Positions 8,537-17,990 of a DNA stretch of 64,000 bases are shown piece by piece. Within the stretch, counting starts at the first letter, position 1. Every line of letters starts with the position of its first letter. Below the pieces are notes generated by a model, which saw only the letters and a list, made by a program, of their open reading frames with translations, made no database searches and was not told where the DNA came from. This DNA is from Micavibrio sp. UBA6212 (GTDB lineage: Bacteria; Pseudomonadota; Alphaproteobacteria; Micavibrionales; Micavibrionaceae). The stretch covers positions 70,851 to 134,850 of the forward strand of contig DISK01000003.1 in assembly GCA_002421905.1 (NCBI GenBank), in the 5' to 3' direction. A program made the position numbers and the translations under genes.

Positions 8537-9812
8537 AAAGAATAATTTATTACTGGAACGTGCAGAGAAGGTTATTCCACTCGGAAGTCAGACGTTCTCG
8601 AAATCATATCTGAATTTTATAAAAGGGGCTTACCCTTTGTTTCTTGATCGTGGTGAAGGTTGTCGCGTCTGGGATGTTGATGGGAATGAATATATCGATT
8701 TTCTGTTGGCTCTGATGCCTGTTGTTCTGGGCTATTGTGACCCTGATGTTAATCAAGCCATAACAAACCAATTGCAGAAAGGTATTTCCTTCAGTTTTTC
8801 TACGGAATTGGAGTCTATTCTTGCTGAAAAATTGATACAAATTATTCCTTCGGCGGAAATGGTCCGCTTTGGTAAAAATGGTTCTGATGCAACAGCAGGT
8901 GCAATGCGCGTTGCTCGTGCCCATACTGGTAGAGAGAAAATTGCGTCTTGTGGTTATCACGCATGGCATGATTGGTATATAGCATCAACCCCATTTTCTT
9001 TGGGGGTCCCTGAGTGTGAAAAAGGGCTGATTTCGAAATTTATCTATAATGATTTGGATAGTCTTGAGGATTTACTCAGAAGAGATTCTGGTGGATATGC
9101 TGCAGTTATTCTTGAGCCTGCGAATGTTGTTGATCCCAAAGAAGGATTTTTGGAAGGTGTACGTGATTTAACCCATAAGTATGGGGCTTTACTGGTTTTT
9201 GATGAAATTGTTTCTGGCTGGCGTACAGGACTTGGTGGGGCCCAATCCTATTATGGTGTTACACCCGATTTATCTTGTTTCGGAAAGGCCATGGGAAATG
9301 GTATGCCTATTTCCGCTCTTGTCGGACAGCGCAAATACATGAAGACGGTAGAAAAAGTCTTTTTATCTTCTACATTTGGGGGTGAGACTTTATCGATTGC
9401 CGCATCGATTGCTGTTATTGACAAAATGAGCAGACTTAATGTCCCTGATGTCATGCATAGAACTGCAAGAATTTTAAAAAATGATATTAATGATGCTATG
9501 CGTGATGCCGGAGTTCAGGATTATCTTGAAATCGGTGGTGTGGATTGGTGGCCTCGCATCATATTTAAGAATACAGGAGCTGCAGATATAATGCTGGCAA
9601 CAAGTCTATTGCGACAAGAACTTGCTGAAGCGGGAATTATTCATGGTGCCGGAATTAGTATGTGCTATGCGCACTGCTTAGGAGATGAGCCAAAAGAAAT
9701 TGTAAAACGCTGGAAAGTTACTCTGGATGCGTATAAGGAAGCTATTTCCAGTAATTCCCCATCAACTTATCTTAGAGGCGAAGTGATGTGCCCTCCATAT
9801 CAAGTGCGCTAG
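8520..9812 (+). CDS. Class III PLP aminotransferase (GSAM-like)
   Basis: A 430-aa class III aminotransferase, closest in motif to glutamate-1-semialdehyde aminomutase. FDEIVSGWRTG carries the Asp that contacts the PLP pyridine nitrogen. The PLP lysine is in CFGKAMGNGMPISAL. The context argues against the haem pathway: it is embedded in a glycan operon and probably aminates a sugar or a small oxo-acid intermediate. The start ATG lies 17 bp inside the previous gene; 13 bp separate it from the PIG-L gene. Confidence 0.85.
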   Translation: MSRCFEKNNLLLERAEKVIPLGSQTFSKSYLNFIKGAYPLFLDRGEGCRVWDVDGNEYIDFLLALMPVVLGYCDPDVNQAITNQLQKGISFSFSTELESILAEKLIQIIPSAEMVRFGKNGSDATAGAMRVARAHTGREKIASCGYHAWHDWYIASTPFSLGVPECEKGLISKFIYNDLDSLEDLLRRDSGGYAAVILEPANVVDPKEGFLEGVRDLTHKYGALLVFDEIVSGWRTGLGGAQSYYGVTPDLSCFGKAMGNGMPISALVGQRKYMKTVEKVFLSSTFGGETLSIAASIAVIDKMSRLNVPDVMHRTARILKNDINDAMRDAGVQDYLEIGGVDWWPRIIFKNTGAADIMLATSLLRQELAEAGIIHGAGISMCYAHCLGDEPKEIVKRWKVTLDAYKEAISSNSPSTYLRGEVMCPPYQVR

Positions 9813-9825
9813 AGGTATATATATC

Positions 9826-10500
9826 ATGACAAAAAAAATTGCGGCTATTTTTGCACATCCAGATGATGAGGTTCTTGCTTGTGGAGGTGTCTTGGCTAAG
9901 CATATTCTTAATGGCGATGATGTATGTATTTTTATTTTGGCAACAGGGCTCACTTCCCGCGGGGAGACTACATCAAAAGAAATAGATGGCCTTCGAGAGG
10001 ACACAATATCTGCCGCCTGTGAATTAGGTATTACCAAGGTAAGGTTCGGGGATTTCCCTGATAACGCGATGGATAATGTGCCATTATTGGAGGTTATAAA
10101 ATCTGTAGAAGATTTTTTAAAAGAATTTGATTCTTCTTATATCTACACACACCATATCGGAGATATGAATGTTGATCACGAAATTGTATGTCGTGCTGTT
10201 CTTACGGCAGCAAGACCATTGCCAGGTAAGGGGGATCTTGTAATTTTGGCAGGTGAAGTGAATTCATCTACTGAGTATGCTCCTCATCCGATGCCGACAT
10301 TCAGGCCAACTGAATACGTGAATATTTCCGAGACTCTTGATCGTAAAATCAAGGCCATGTCAGTTTATAAAAGTGAACTTCGTGACTGGCCTCATCCGCG
10401 ATCCCTAAAGGCAATTGAGTTTCAAGCTAGAAATCGTGGAGCTCAATCTGGCTTCGAAGCCGCCGAGGCATTTATGACGCTTAGGCGTATATCAGCATGA
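9826..10500 (+). CDS. PIG-L/LmbE family N-deacetylase
   Basis: A 224-aa zinc-dependent deacetylase-type protein. AHPDDEV near the N-terminus is the hallmark zinc and catalytic motif. A second metal histidine is in the later stretch THHIGDMNVDHE. PIG-L enzymes deacetylate GlcNAc-containing substrates, including sugars in natural-product and surface-glycan pathways. Within this operon it would expose an amine that one of the ATP-grasp ligases could acylate; this link is inference. Confidence 0.87.
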   Translation: MTKKIAAIFAHPDDEVLACGGVLAKHILNGDDVCIFILATGLTSRGETTSKEIDGLREDTISAACELGITKVRFGDFPDNAMDNVPLLEVIKSVEDFLKEFDSSYIYTHHIGDMNVDHEIVCRAVLTAARPLPGKGDLVILAGEVNSSTEYAPHPMPTFRPTEYVNISETLDRKIKAMSVYKSELRDWPHPRSLKAIEFQARNRGAQSGFEAAEAFMTLRRISA

Positions 10501-10515
10501 TGGCGTATATAGAAA

Positions 10516-12087
10516 ATGTTGTCTAAAGATAGATTGAATAGTTATATCGAAGCATACAAAAAAATATGTGGATTGCCTAATCCATATGTGACATATGGAA
10601 TCCTTAACAAGCTGGAAGGCGTCGCCTTTAAGGTGCGTAAAAATGAATTTGGAAAATTATTTTCTGAAAGCAGCTTGCCTGCTTTGGATGCTTACTTAAA
10701 GCAGATTATGTTGAGATCGAATAGAAGCGTTATTAATCCCCAAATCATGTTATGGGCTTCTGATTCGACTAAAAACAAATTGAAGATTCCTTATCCTAAA
10801 GAGTGGAGAAATTTCCTTTTGCAGGAAGGAATAATATCAAGTGAGATTGGCAGTACAATTGCGTTCCTGTATGCTCAAATAAGAGCTTGGGGTCGGTTTT
10901 TTCTAATGTTTAGGCATCATTTATTGATGTCTTTGCATTCCTACGAGAATTTAAATGGTAACTATACAGTCTTTTCAAGTGTATTTCTTGGTGCTATCCC
11001 AATAAATGAGAGAGCAAATCAACACAGTACAGTTATCGATTGGTTTGCAAAGGGAGAAAGAATACCCAAGAATTCTAATATAGTTATTCAAACAAGAACC
11101 GTAAAAGAGGTGACGTCGTGGGATAAAAAAATATTATCTCCATATATTCTACCTAAGCTCGATTGGGCAGGTCGTTTACGCTATTTTGCTGGAGCGGTGC
11201 GCATTTTTTTCTTAGCTTTTATATTTTGGATGAAGGGGAGTTGGAAAGCTCCATACGTTGCTTCATCTGCCTTGGATATATGTTATGTTGATCAAATTAA
11301 AATAATTCCGAGAAGTTTCTTTTTTTCCAATTCTGATTATGCTGTGCGGCCATTTTGGAGCTATGAAGTTGAAAAAAATGGTAGTCAAGTTTTGCTGTAT
11401 TTTTACTCGGCAAACATCAATTGTTTTTATGAAGGGCAAACAGAGGACGCTCCCCCACCTCCTGGTTATATTTCTATGTCATGGCCCAGATATCTGGTTA
11501 TTGATGAGGCACAGAAACGCTTTTTGCAGAAGACATGCAAATCGACAGGCGCAATAGAAGTTGTCGGCAGTATTGATTTTTCCGACTCTGATGATATTTT
11601 GCCTGAAATTCCCAAAAGATCATTGGCGCTATTTGATGTGTCACCCTTTAAGTATGAACATGTTGCGTCTTTAGCTCTTATTGCCCCATACTATAATTCA
11701 GATATTCTCACGCAGTTTCTTGAAGATATTACAGAGTGCACCAAGCAGTTGGATATCAATCTCGTATGGAAGAGAAAACGTGAGATACCTGATGAAGTTA
11801 TGTCAGAAAATTATATGCGCATTGTCTCGAATGTGCAGAACGATCCCCATGTGGTTTTTGTTCCTCCAGGTATTGCGGCAAGGCGCCTGTTGCCCAAAGT
11901 TAAGGCTTCCCTTTCTATTCCTTTTACTTCCACAGCTATATTAGCCAAAGAAATGGGGATTGAGTCTGCCTTTTATGATCCAACTGGGAACCTCAAATAT
12001 CTCTCGGGCTTATCTAGAAATCTACCAGTATTAGGATCAAAGGACATTCTCCTTCATTGGTTGGAGGGTGTCTTCAAAAATGACTGA
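10516..12087 (+). CDS. Uncharacterised 523-aa glycan-operon protein
   Basis: I do not recognise this protein family. It has no clear signal peptide. One strongly hydrophobic stretch, IFFLAFIFWM, lies around residues 231-240. The C-terminal half (IVSNVQNDPHVVFVPP..., ...SIPFTSTAILAKEMG) has the look of the donor half of a GT-B glycosyltransferase or of surface-carbohydrate proteins with that fold. It sits between a PIG-L deacetylase and a GT4 glycosyltransferase and overlaps the latter by 8 bp, so a role in assembly of the same glycan is likely but unproven. Codon use is as AT-rich as its neighbours. Confidence 0.8.
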   Translation: MLSKDRLNSYIEAYKKICGLPNPYVTYGILNKLEGVAFKVRKNEFGKLFSESSLPALDAYLKQIMLRSNRSVINPQIMLWASDSTKNKLKIPYPKEWRNFLLQEGIISSEIGSTIAFLYAQIRAWGRFFLMFRHHLLMSLHSYENLNGNYTVFSSVFLGAIPINERANQHSTVIDWFAKGERIPKNSNIVIQTRTVKEVTSWDKKILSPYILPKLDWAGRLRYFAGAVRIFFLAFIFWMKGSWKAPYVASSALDICYVDQIKIIPRSFFFSNSDYAVRPFWSYEVEKNGSQVLLYFYSANINCFYEGQTEDAPPPPGYISMSWPRYLVIDEAQKRFLQKTCKSTGAIEVVGSIDFSDSDDILPEIPKRSLALFDVSPFKYEHVASLALIAPYYNSDILTQFLEDITECTKQLDINLVWKRKREIPDEVMSENYMRIVSNVQNDPHVVFVPPGIAARRLLPKVKASLSIPFTSTAILAKEMGIESAFYDPTGNLKYLSGLSRNLPVLGSKDILLHWLEGVFKND

Positions 12088-13297
12088 GGCTATGAAGATT
12101 ATCTATGTGACGATGCAATGGCCATGCGCGTCAGAGACGTTTTGCTCTCGTGATGTTCTTGCTCTTCGTGAAATGGGACACGCTGTTAATGTTTTGGCGC
12201 TTAAGCCATCACCAGCTAATGCAGGTTACCTTCTGAAATCTCAAAAATCTGACTCTGTTCCATTTTGTGCTACGAGTTTTTGGGGATATATTGAAGGAAT
12301 TTTATCTGCATTGATTCACCCTAGTGATTTTTTGCGGTTTATTGTAGAAGTGCTTAGGGAAGAGAAGAGTTTCTCCCATAAAAAGTCCCTACTATTGTTA
12401 ATCCCTACCTTTTTTTGGGCCGCAAAAAAAATTATCTATCAAAATCCTGATATCATTCATCTCTTCTGGGGACATTATCCTTGCGGTGTTGCGGAAATAA
12501 TAAAGTACAGACTGGGGAAAAGAAAAATTGTATTAACTCAGTTTCTCGGTGCTTATGATTTGAATATGAGCTTATCACTTTCAAAGAAAGTATCAAAATA
12601 TGCTGATGCAGTCTTTACGCATGCGGAAGCAAATGTTCAATCATTATTGGATATGAGTATTCCCGAGAATAAGCTGCATGTTGTTCATCGTGGAATTGAT
12701 ATCCAGTCTATGGATGGTGCTTTGTTTGGGCAGTTTAGGCAACAACGAGATCCATATCGCCTAATTTTCGTAGGAAGACTAGTGAAAGAGAAGGGTGTTG
12801 CGTATATCTTGCAGGCCACAAAAATCATAAAACAAATATATCCCTCAATAAATCTGGAGATTATTGGTGATGGGCCTGAAATGGGAAGGCTTCAAAGTTT
12901 GGCTAAAGGTTTAAATTTATCGGATTGCGTTTCATTTCGTGGGTACTTACCACCCTTAGAGGTATATCACAGCCTATATAATAGTAGTTTTTTTGTTTTC
13001 CCCAGCACGTCTGGCGGAGAGAGATTGCCAAACTCTGTTAAGGAAGCAATGTATGCGGGTGTAGTACCGATTGTTAGTAGAACCAATGGCATTTCAGAAC
13101 TTGTAAAGGATGGGCATGATGGATTTATATTTGGAGAGATATCATCTGAGGCTATATCGAGACTTGTACTACAAGTTATGCGGGAGGGAGAATGGGAGGA
13201 AATCTCGAAGAATGCCCGCAAGACTATTGCTGAAAATTTCGATGTAAATGTATCTATGGAACAGTACGTTAAAATTTGGAGTGTCAACGCATCTTAG
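12080..13297 (+). CDS. GT4 family glycosyltransferase
   Basis: A GT-B glycosyltransferase of about 405 aa. IFVGRLVKEKGV begins the donor-binding domain and SGGERLPNSVKEAMYAG is the GT4 E-x7-E region. The N-terminal acceptor domain has QFLGAYDLNMS. It likely transfers a nucleotide-sugar unit onto the growing glycan at the cytoplasmic membrane face. ATG at 12080 is preferred because GGAGGG lies 11 bp upstream and the gene then overlaps the previous one by 8 bp; a GTG at 12068 is possible. The 3' end overlaps the convergent asparagine synthetase gene by 4 bp. Confidence 0.88.
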   Translation: MTEAMKIIYVTMQWPCASETFCSRDVLALREMGHAVNVLALKPSPANAGYLLKSQKSDSVPFCATSFWGYIEGILSALIHPSDFLRFIVEVLREEKSFSHKKSLLLLIPTFFWAAKKIIYQNPDIIHLFWGHYPCGVAEIIKYRLGKRKIVLTQFLGAYDLNMSLSLSKKVSKYADAVFTHAEANVQSLLDMSIPENKLHVVHRGIDIQSMDGALFGQFRQQRDPYRLIFVGRLVKEKGVAYILQATKIIKQIYPSINLEIIGDGPEMGRLQSLAKGLNLSDCVSFRGYLPPLEVYHSLYNSSFFVFPSTSGGERLPNSVKEAMYAGVVPIVSRTNGISELVKDGHDGFIFGEISSEAISRLVLQVMREGEWEEISKNARKTIAENFDVNVSMEQYVKIWSVNAS

Positions 13298-15195
13298 GCC
13301 TTGTACCGTTCTCTCCACATTTGGAACATTAGGACACCCCATAGAGATTGTTGCCAATTATGGGTGCCTTCCATGTGTTGCTTCCACCTTTCATTGATTA
13401 TAGCGGTATCTAAATAACCACATTCATCGAGTGCTTTGGGATTTAGGTAGCTCTCTACCAAATCACGCATATCGCCTCTTAGCCAATCGGCAATAGGAAC
13501 GCTAAATCCATGTTTTGGTCTATCAAAGAGGTGGGGGGGGAATCGTTTTTTTAGAATTGAGCGTAAAATATACTTCCCTTTCCCATCATCAATATGCCAT
13601 TGGTTAGGAATCTGCAAAGCACTTTGAACAACCTGAATATCAAGTAATGGAACGCGCGCTTCTAGGGAATAAGCCATGCTGGCCCTGTCCATTTTTTGAA
13701 GGATGTCATCAGGTAGGTATTTATTTATATCTGTTTGCCTCATAAAGCCAATATTATTGTTCTCGCTTGTTTCTCCATGTTCCGTGAATGAGAATTTTGG
13801 CAGGTTCTTGTCAAGCAAAGGTGATGTTCTATGGGGCCACAAAGAAATAAGCTCTTGATAGCGACTTGCTACATCTTGTCTCTCTAGCATGTAAGCCATT
13901 TTTCTAAGCTTAAGATCAAAATTATCGGGGAGGGGAAGTTTATTCAATAATTTTGCGCTTGAGCAGATAGACAGGAGGCTTCTGATAAAGGGAACATATT
14001 TCGCTTTGTCCAGAAACTTGAAAAGATGGTCTCCATAAAAATAGCGGTCATATCCAAGAAAAAGCTCATCTCCACCGTCTCCCGAAAGACAAACAGTCAC
14101 TTGCTTGCGAGCATGCTCACATAATAGCATAGAAGGAAGTTGTGATGCGTCGGCAAAAGGTTCGTCATAGAAATCCGGTAGTTTAGAAATTATATCCTGA
14201 GCTCTCTTAATGCTCAATATTTCCTGATAATGTTCGGAGCCTATATGATTTGCAACCTCTTGTGCGAAGTTTGATTCATTGAACGTATCTTCCTCAAAGC
14301 CGATAGTAAATGTTTTGATGGGGGTGGCGCTATTTTCTTGCATCAGAGAAGCAACCAATGAGCTGTCAATGCCACCTGATAGGAAAACTCCAATAGGTAC
14401 ATCGGAAATCATTTGTCTTCTTACTGCGTCAGAAAGTATTGATTCAAAATATTCTATATAGTTTTCTTTCGAAGCTAGAAAAGAATGGGACGTATTAGCA
14501 TCTGGTGTTGACCAGTACTTAGTAATACGAGGTTCTTCTCCTTCTTTAAAAGTAATATAATGGCCAGGCTGAAGTTTTTGGACATTCTTATATATTGATT
14601 GTGGACTTGGAATATAGTTGAGGTGAAAAAAATTATTGAGAGCTTCAAAGTTTATTTCACCTTTCCAAAATGGTGAGTAAACTATTGGCTTCAGTTCAGA
14701 TCCAAATAAAAGGACATCATTTTCATATGACCAAAACAATGGTTTAATTCCAATTTGATCTCGCGCCAGAAAGAGCGTCTTTGTGAAAGTGTCGTATGCC
14801 GCAAATGAAAACATCCCGTTCAGTCTTTTGAGGACATCTTCAATGCCATAAGCCTCAATAGATTCGATGAGAATTTCAGTATCTGAATGCCCTCTAAAAG
14901 AGATATTCCGAGATGTGAGGGATTTCTTTAATTCATCAGTATTGTATAACTCACCATTGTATATAATAACATATCGACCAGTATGCGTGAACATTGGCTG
15001 TGAGCCGGTTAGTGTTAAGTCGACAATGCTTAGGCGCTTATGAGCGAGCCCCAGTGAGGTCGTTGGGTCAATATAGATGCCATCTTCATTTGGACCGCGA
15101 TGATGAATTTGGGCAATCATTGTATGCAAGATTTCCCGAGCTCGATCATGCCCCTGAGGAAAATTTATGGACCAAAATCCTGAGATACCGCACAT
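13294..15195 (-). CDS. asnB: Asparagine synthetase (glutamine-hydrolysing)
   Basis: A 633-aa AsnB-type amidotransferase. The mature protein would begin with catalytic Cys2 (MCGISGFW), the class II glutaminase nucleophile. The synthetase half carries the ATP PP-loop VFLSGGIDSSL and GDGGDELFLGYDRY. The family makes asparagine from aspartate, or amidates other carboxylates in capsule and O-antigen loci, where AsnB/WbpS-like paralogues are common. It is transcribed against the glycan operon and shares its AT-rich composition, so it probably belongs to that accessory region. The 230 bp upstream (15196-15425) must carry its promoter; I see no other feature there. Confidence 0.92.
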   Translation of the reverse strand: MCGISGFWSINFPQGHDRAREILHTMIAQIHHRGPNEDGIYIDPTTSLGLAHKRLSIVDLTLTGSQPMFTHTGRYVIIYNGELYNTDELKKSLTSRNISFRGHSDTEILIESIEAYGIEDVLKRLNGMFSFAAYDTFTKTLFLARDQIGIKPLFWSYENDVLLFGSELKPIVYSPFWKGEINFEALNNFFHLNYIPSPQSIYKNVQKLQPGHYITFKEGEEPRITKYWSTPDANTSHSFLASKENYIEYFESILSDAVRRQMISDVPIGVFLSGGIDSSLVASLMQENSATPIKTFTIGFEEDTFNESNFAQEVANHIGSEHYQEILSIKRAQDIISKLPDFYDEPFADASQLPSMLLCEHARKQVTVCLSGDGGDELFLGYDRYFYGDHLFKFLDKAKYVPFIRSLLSICSSAKLLNKLPLPDNFDLKLRKMAYMLERQDVASRYQELISLWPHRTSPLLDKNLPKFSFTEHGETSENNNIGFMRQTDINKYLPDDILQKMDRASMAYSLEARVPLLDIQVVQSALQIPNQWHIDDGKGKYILRSILKKRFPPHLFDRPKHGFSVPIADWLRGDMRDLVESYLNPKALDECGYLDTAIINERWKQHMEGTHNWQQSLWGVLMFQMWRERYKA

Positions 15196-15425
15196 TCAAT
15201 AACCTACTACTTAGAAAATATTGTCATTCTGCATGAGTTCATTCTTAAGCTTTATATTCAAAGATTGTTATGTGCAATTTAAATAACAGAAAATCACATC
15301 CTAACTTAATCTGGGCTAATTTTTGGAAGAGGGTAACAAGTCAAACGCGATGTATCACAGATGTGCCGTGACCAGCATCGCTGGATTATCAGTAATATGA
15401 CCATATAAATAATCTGTTTTTCCTT

Positions 15426-17012
15426 TTAATGCCGGAAATGGCGCATTCCGGTTAGAACCATGGCCAGACCCCGTTCATCTGCTGCTTTGATAACATCGTC
15501 ATCCTTGATTGATCCGCCGGGTTGGATCACGGCGGTGGCGCCTGCATCTGCTGCGGCTAATAAACCGTCAGGGAAGGGGAAGAATGCGTCTGATGCCACG
15601 ACAGACCCTTCGATCTGTGTGCCAGCTTCCTTGGCCTTCCATGCGGCAATACGGCTTGAATCGACGCGGGACATCTGGCCTGCGCCGATTCCGACGGTTT
15701 TTCCGTCTTTGGCATAGATAATGGCGTTGGATTTGACGTGTTTACAAACGCGGAACGCGAAGAGCATGTCTTTGAGTTCCTGTTCGGTGGGTTGGCGTTT
15801 GGTGACGATTTTCAGATCGGCTTCGGTGATATGTCCGTAATCGGCATTTTGCAGCAACCAGCCGCCCGAGATGGTTCTCAAGGTCATGCGGTTTTGTGTT
15901 GGGTCGGTCATGGCTCCTGTTTCGAGAACGCGGATATTCTTTTTGGCGGCCAGAACTTCGCGGGCTTCCATCGTGATTTCAGGGGCGATAATGACTTCCG
16001 AGAAAATTTTAATGATCTCTTGGGCTGTGGGGGCATCCAGAGGACGGTTGAGGGCGATAATTCCTCCAAAGGCACTGGTCGGATCACAAACAAGGGCGGA
16101 TTGATAAGCTGAAAGCATATCTTTGCCCGATGCCACGCCACACGGGTTGGCGTGTTTGATGATGGCGACGGTCGGCTCTTTGAATTCAGAGACCAACTCG
16201 AAGGCGGCGTCTGTGTCGTTGAGATTATTGTAGGAAAGTTCCTTGCCTTGCAATTGTCTGGCTGTGACGACTCCGGCACGATTTGTCCCGTCGCTATAGA
16301 CGGCGGCTTGCTGGTGCGGATTTTCTCCGTATCTCAGGGTGGAAAGCTTTGTTGCGGTAACGGACAGGGTTTGAGGGAACGTCTCCCCCAGTTCTTTGGC
16401 AAACCATGCCGAAATTGCGGCGTCATAACTGGCGGTTGTCGCATAGGTTTTGGCAGCAAGGCGCTGGCGGGTGGCAAAAGTTGTGCCTCCTGCGGCGATT
16501 TCTTCAGCGATGGCGGCGTAATCGGCGGGGTCGGTGACAACGGTTACAAAATCATGGTTTTTGGCGGCGGCGCGCAACATGGCTGGGCCACCAATATCGA
16601 TATTTTCAACGCAGTTATCGTAATCCGCGCCCTTAGCGACTGTTTCACGGAACGGGTACAGGTTTACAACCAGCAAATCAATGGATTCGATATCTTGTTC
16701 GGTCATGGCCGTGACGTGGTCGGCATCGTCACGACGGGCGAGAAGGCCTCCGTGGACTTTGGGGTGCAGGGTTTTGACCCGTCCATCCATAATTTCTGGA
16801 AATCCGGTATGGCTTGACACGTCTGTGACATCCAGTCCTGCATCGCGCAGGGCTTTGGCGGTTCCTCCGGTCGAGAGAAGCTTGACGCCGGCTTGCCCCA
16901 GTTTTTGCGCCAGTTCCATCAAACCGGTCTTGTCAGATACGGACAACAGGGCAGTTTTGATCTCAATACGATCGGGGCGTGGTGTGGTGCGGGGCTTTGC
17001 GGCAACGGACAT
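15426..17012 (-). CDS. purH: Bifunctional AICAR transformylase/IMP cyclohydrolase
   Basis: A 528-aa PurH, catalysing the last two steps of de novo purine synthesis. The N-terminal MGS-like IMP cyclohydrolase domain shows LLSTGGTAKALRDAG and KTLHPKVHGGLLARR. The C-terminal transformylase domain has RYGENPHQQAA and the catalytic Lys-His pair in IIKHANPCGVA. Length and domain order are standard. It starts 43 bp after the cheR stop on the same strand. A hairpin spans its ribosome site (see 17013-17046). Codon composition is more GC-rich than the glycan operon, marking the return to core chromosome. Confidence 0.97.
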   Translation of the reverse strand: MSVAAKPRTTPRPDRIEIKTALLSVSDKTGLMELAQKLGQAGVKLLSTGGTAKALRDAGLDVTDVSSHTGFPEIMDGRVKTLHPKVHGGLLARRDDADHVTAMTEQDIESIDLLVVNLYPFRETVAKGADYDNCVENIDIGGPAMLRAAAKNHDFVTVVTDPADYAAIAEEIAAGGTTFATRQRLAAKTYATTASYDAAISAWFAKELGETFPQTLSVTATKLSTLRYGENPHQQAAVYSDGTNRAGVVTARQLQGKELSYNNLNDTDAAFELVSEFKEPTVAIIKHANPCGVASGKDMLSAYQSALVCDPTSAFGGIIALNRPLDAPTAQEIIKIFSEVIIAPEITMEAREVLAAKKNIRVLETGAMTDPTQNRMTLRTISGGWLLQNADYGHITEADLKIVTKRQPTEQELKDMLFAFRVCKHVKSNAIIYAKDGKTVGIGAGQMSRVDSSRIAAWKAKEAGTQIEGSVVASDAFFPFPDGLLAAADAGATAVIQPGGSIKDDDVIKAADERGLAMVLTGMRHFRH

Positions 17013-17046
17013 AACGGGCTTCTCCTAGGTTTTGGGGTAGCCCGTT
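17013..17046 (-). promoter_or_regulatory. Hairpin enclosing the purH ribosome binding site
   Basis: An 8-bp perfect inverted repeat (AACGGGCT at 17013-17020 and AGCCCGTT at 17039-17046) with an 18-base loop. The loop contains the AGGAG of purH, immediately before the ATG at 17012. In mRNA this would place the ribosome site in a loop flanked by a stem that ends at the start codon. It is not followed by a T-run in the gene direction, so it is not a typical terminator. Whether it regulates purH is unknown. Confidence 0.35.
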
Positions 17047-17055
17047 TGTAGCATA

Positions 17056-17970
17056 TTATGTGCGTTTGAAAAGACCAGAACTAAAGCTTGAGGTCGTTTT
17101 TGCAGGAGTTGTTCCTGCAGGTGAGAAACCTGTCGTGGTTGATCCCGTTACGGCTGGTGTTCCGGCTTTGATATAAAGACCGCGTTTTTCCGGATTGGGA
17201 ACAAATTTATTGGTAATTCCCAACACAGTTTCCGCCCCGCCAAGCAGCAGGAAACCGTCATTTTCCAGTTGTCCGGCGATTTTTTCAAGGATTGTGGCTT
17301 TGGTTTTTTCGTCGAAATAAATCAGAACATTGCGGCAAAAGACGATATCGAAGGATCCAAGGCGTGACATACTGTCCAGCAGGTTAAAATTCGAAAAACG
17401 AACCATATTGCGGATTTCGTCTTTTAACTGCCATGCTTCACCCAGTTGCATGAAATATTTCATCAGGTACTGGATGGGAAGACCCCTTTGGACCTCAAAC
17501 TGGCTGTATGAGGCGCGTTTGGCTTGATCGAGGATATCATCGGAAATGTCTGTCGCGACGATTTCAAATCTCCATCCTTTGAGTTGAGCCTCTTTTTCCT
17601 TGAGGATCATGGCCAACGAGTATGGTTCTTGTCCGCTGGAACAGGCGGCGCACCAGATGCGGATTGTTTTGCGGGCTTTTCTTTTTTCCAGCATAACGGG
17701 CAGAATTGTATCCTGAAAAATCTGGAAAGGCTTTGTGTCGCGGAAGAATGATGTCTCATTGGTGGTCATGGCCTCGACAATATCCTTGATGAGCTTTTCA
17801 TCAGGAAGGGCGCGCAATTGCAAAGTCATGGATTCCAAAGTCGGATAGCCCCACTTTTTTGCGATTGGCGTCAGGCGAGAGTCCAACAGGTAAGACTTGT
17901 CCGGCGTGATGACAAGGCCGGAGCGCTCGTACAGAAGAGATTTGAATAGCTCGAAATCAGAAATTTTCAT
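17056..17970 (-). CDS. cheR: Chemotaxis methyltransferase CheR
   Basis: SAM-dependent glutamate methyltransferase for chemoreceptors, 304 aa. IRIWCAACSSGQEPYSLA is the SAM-binding motif of CheR and FCRNVLIYFDEKTK the conserved motif near the C-terminal end of the fold. ATG at 17970 (MKISDFELF) is chosen: the frame is open further upstream, but that extension would run into cheB and has no family similarity. The C-terminal 35 residues are Thr/Ser/Pro-rich and probably disordered. It is the last gene of the che operon, 20 bp after cheB. Confidence 0.95.
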   Translation of the reverse strand: MKISDFELFKSLLYERSGLVITPDKSYLLDSRLTPIAKKWGYPTLESMTLQLRALPDEKLIKDIVEAMTTNETSFFRDTKPFQIFQDTILPVMLEKRKARKTIRIWCAACSSGQEPYSLAMILKEKEAQLKGWRFEIVATDISDDILDQAKRASYSQFEVQRGLPIQYLMKYFMQLGEAWQLKDEIRNMVRFSNFNLLDSMSRLGSFDIVFCRNVLIYFDEKTKATILEKIAGQLENDGFLLLGGAETVLGITNKFVPNPEKRGLYIKAGTPAVTGSTTTGFSPAGTTPAKTTSSFSSGLFKRT

Positions 17971-17990
17971 GAATTTTTGTACCCTTTTCC

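Noticed and set aside
15738..16817. Plus-strand open frames opposite purH
   Set aside because: Shadow frames of a strongly conserved gene; no independent similarity.
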